NCBI GenBank assembly: GCA_026122225.1
Contig: JANEZZ010002201.1
Span: forward strand, 1,612,001-1,676,000
Source: Heloderma charlesbogerti
Lineage: Eukaryota; Chordata; Lepidosauria; Squamata; Helodermatidae
DNA length: 64,000 bases
Reading direction: 5' to 3'
Under the pieces are notes generated by a model. The model had not been told where the DNA came from and did no database searches. It was given only the letters and a program-made list of their open reading frames with translations. Position 1 is the stretch's first letter. The number at the start of each line of letters is the position of its first letter. Position numbers and translations under genes: made by a program. Positions 63,270-64,000 of the stretch are shown here, piece after piece.

Positions 63270-64000
63270 CGCCCAATAATAGTCTTCAGAGTTCAGACAC
63301 ATGTAGGAAGAAAGCCAGACTATGAAGCACATGGTCTTCGATGTCTATACACTAATGCCCAGAGTATGGGAAACAAACAGAACGAACTTGAACTCTTAAT
63401 ACAAGAGGGAAATTATGACTTGATAGGTATAACTGAGACTTGGTGGGATGACTCACATGACTGGAATACAGCAATTGAAGGATATAACTTGTTCAAAAAG
63501 AACAGGAGGAACAGAAAGGGAGGTGGGGTTGCACTGTATGTGAAAAATACATTTCTCTGCACAGAAATACAGGAGGAGGAGCTTGGTAGCCCCATCGAGA
63601 GCATCTGGGTTGAAATAAATGGAGCAAAGAATAAAAGGAACCTGGTGGTCGGAGTCTACTACCGGCCACCCAATCAAGGAGAAGACAAGGATGAAACTTT
63701 TGAAAAGCAAATAGCCAATATTTTAAGGAAGCATGATGTAGTAGTAATGGGGGACTTCAATTTCCCCAATATCTGTTGGGAGACAAATTCTGCAAAACAT
63801 GGCCCCTCCAGGAAATTCCTGACTTGTGTGGCGGATAACTTCCTCCTACAGAAAGTAGAGGAAGGAACTAGAGGATCGGCTATCCTTGACTTGATCCTAA
63901 CCAACAGAGATGACTTAGTGGATAAAGTAGCAGTTACAGGAACTCTGGGGGAAAGCGACCATGTTGTACTTGAGTTCTTGGTTCTAAGGGAAGCAAAAGC
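63270..64000 (+). CDS. CR1 ORF2, endonuclease domain (partial, open at edge)
   Basis: Open in frame from just after a TAG at 63267-63269 through 64000 without a stop (243 codons). It shows [20 protein letters not shown] (63336-63395), the catalytic Glu in ITETWWDD (about 63428-63451), GGGVALYV, the [14 protein letters not shown] strand (about 63649-63672), GDFNFPN (about 63751-63771) and GESDHVVL (about 63949-63972). It is an apurinic-type endonuclease that nicks target DNA before reverse transcription. A start Met cannot be chosen with certainty: the first in-frame Met after the stop is at SMGNKQ. Confidence 0.92.

Larger units (their letters stand above)
61606..64000 (+). mobile_element. 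CR1 LINE 5' half, near-intact, running off the window
   Basis: Begins near 61606 with a 5' UTR (GACAAAGGAGACAAAGGAGA, then an (AGCAG)n run near 61843-61863) of ~560 bp. It is followed by ORF1 (62166-63180, two frameshifts) and ORF2 (open from 63270 to the edge). The end of the window overlaps in sequence with the start of the CR1 copy at 27050 ([16 protein letters not shown]), so the two belong to one family. With ORF1 present and few lesions, this looks like a recent, possibly full-length insertion. Confidence 0.9.

Noticed and set aside
1..64000. Host protein-coding exons
   Set aside because: No frame with splice-bounded, motif-bearing coding sequence was found outside mobile elements; short exons could still be missed by eye.

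Overview
This is vertebrate, non-mammalian genomic DNA, most likely from a squamate reptile (a lizard). The evidence is the repeat fauna. RTE-BovB, CR1 and L2 LINEs all occur with readable reverse-transcriptase and endonuclease frames. They are accompanied by a DIRS-like tyrosine-recombinase retroelement, tRNA- and 5S-derived SINEs, hAT- and Harbinger-type DNA elements and common reptile-type palindromic repeats. I found no convincing host exon, tRNA gene or intact rRNA gene. Essentially every protein-like frame belongs to a mobile element, so the window looks like an intergenic or intronic transposon-on-transposon mosaic.

Layout. 0-9 kb: a 5'-truncated BovB (905-1905), an L2 fragment (5480-5990), a more diverged BovB (7127-8140) and a palindrome-rich DNA element (8141-9094). 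9-24 kb: L2 and CR1 pieces, a Harbinger transposase remnant (16930-17240), five TAGGGATG-type DNA elements, a triple-nested SINE (20556-20820) and a decayed L2 (21890-23835). 24-30 kb: a 5S-rRNA/CR1 chimeric SINE (24101-24246), a nearly intact 2.3-kb CR1 (24747-27050) and an L2 3' end holding two DNA-element insertions (28190-29275). 30-45 kb: sparser sequence with several hairpin elements. It holds one L2 (36928-40729) bounded by a target-site duplication (TSD), whose 5' end is a 7-unit, ~110-bp tandem array, and a nested pair of palindromic elements (42056-42579). 45-54 kb: an old CR1 split by a DNA element, then a full-length TSD-flanked BovB (47328-50550). 54-59 kb: a GC-rich leader plus gag-like ORF and the start of the reverse transcriptase of a DIRS-like element, cut off by a DNA element. 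59-64 kb: an old CR1 split by a DNA element with a perfect 8-bp TSD, then the 5' half of a young CR1 running off the window.

The most distinctive feature is a family of non-autonomous DNA elements with short inverted ends TAGGGATG...CATCCCTA and 8-bp target duplications (hAT-like). There are about a dozen copies or fragments in 64 kb. Most of them carry between one and five internal perfect or near-perfect ~32-42-bp palindromes built on GATAGGCTACGTAA/TTACGTAGCCTATC, alternating with a second palindromic module around GCAAATGGCGGC. Copies differ mainly in how many palindromes they hold. I do not recognise this family by name.

The elements interact by nesting. Palindromic DNA elements sit inside CR1, L2 and SINE bodies, the L2 sits inside an unnamed TIR repeat, and a young CR1 appears to have landed inside a DNA element. 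These nestings give a relative age order without any outside data.
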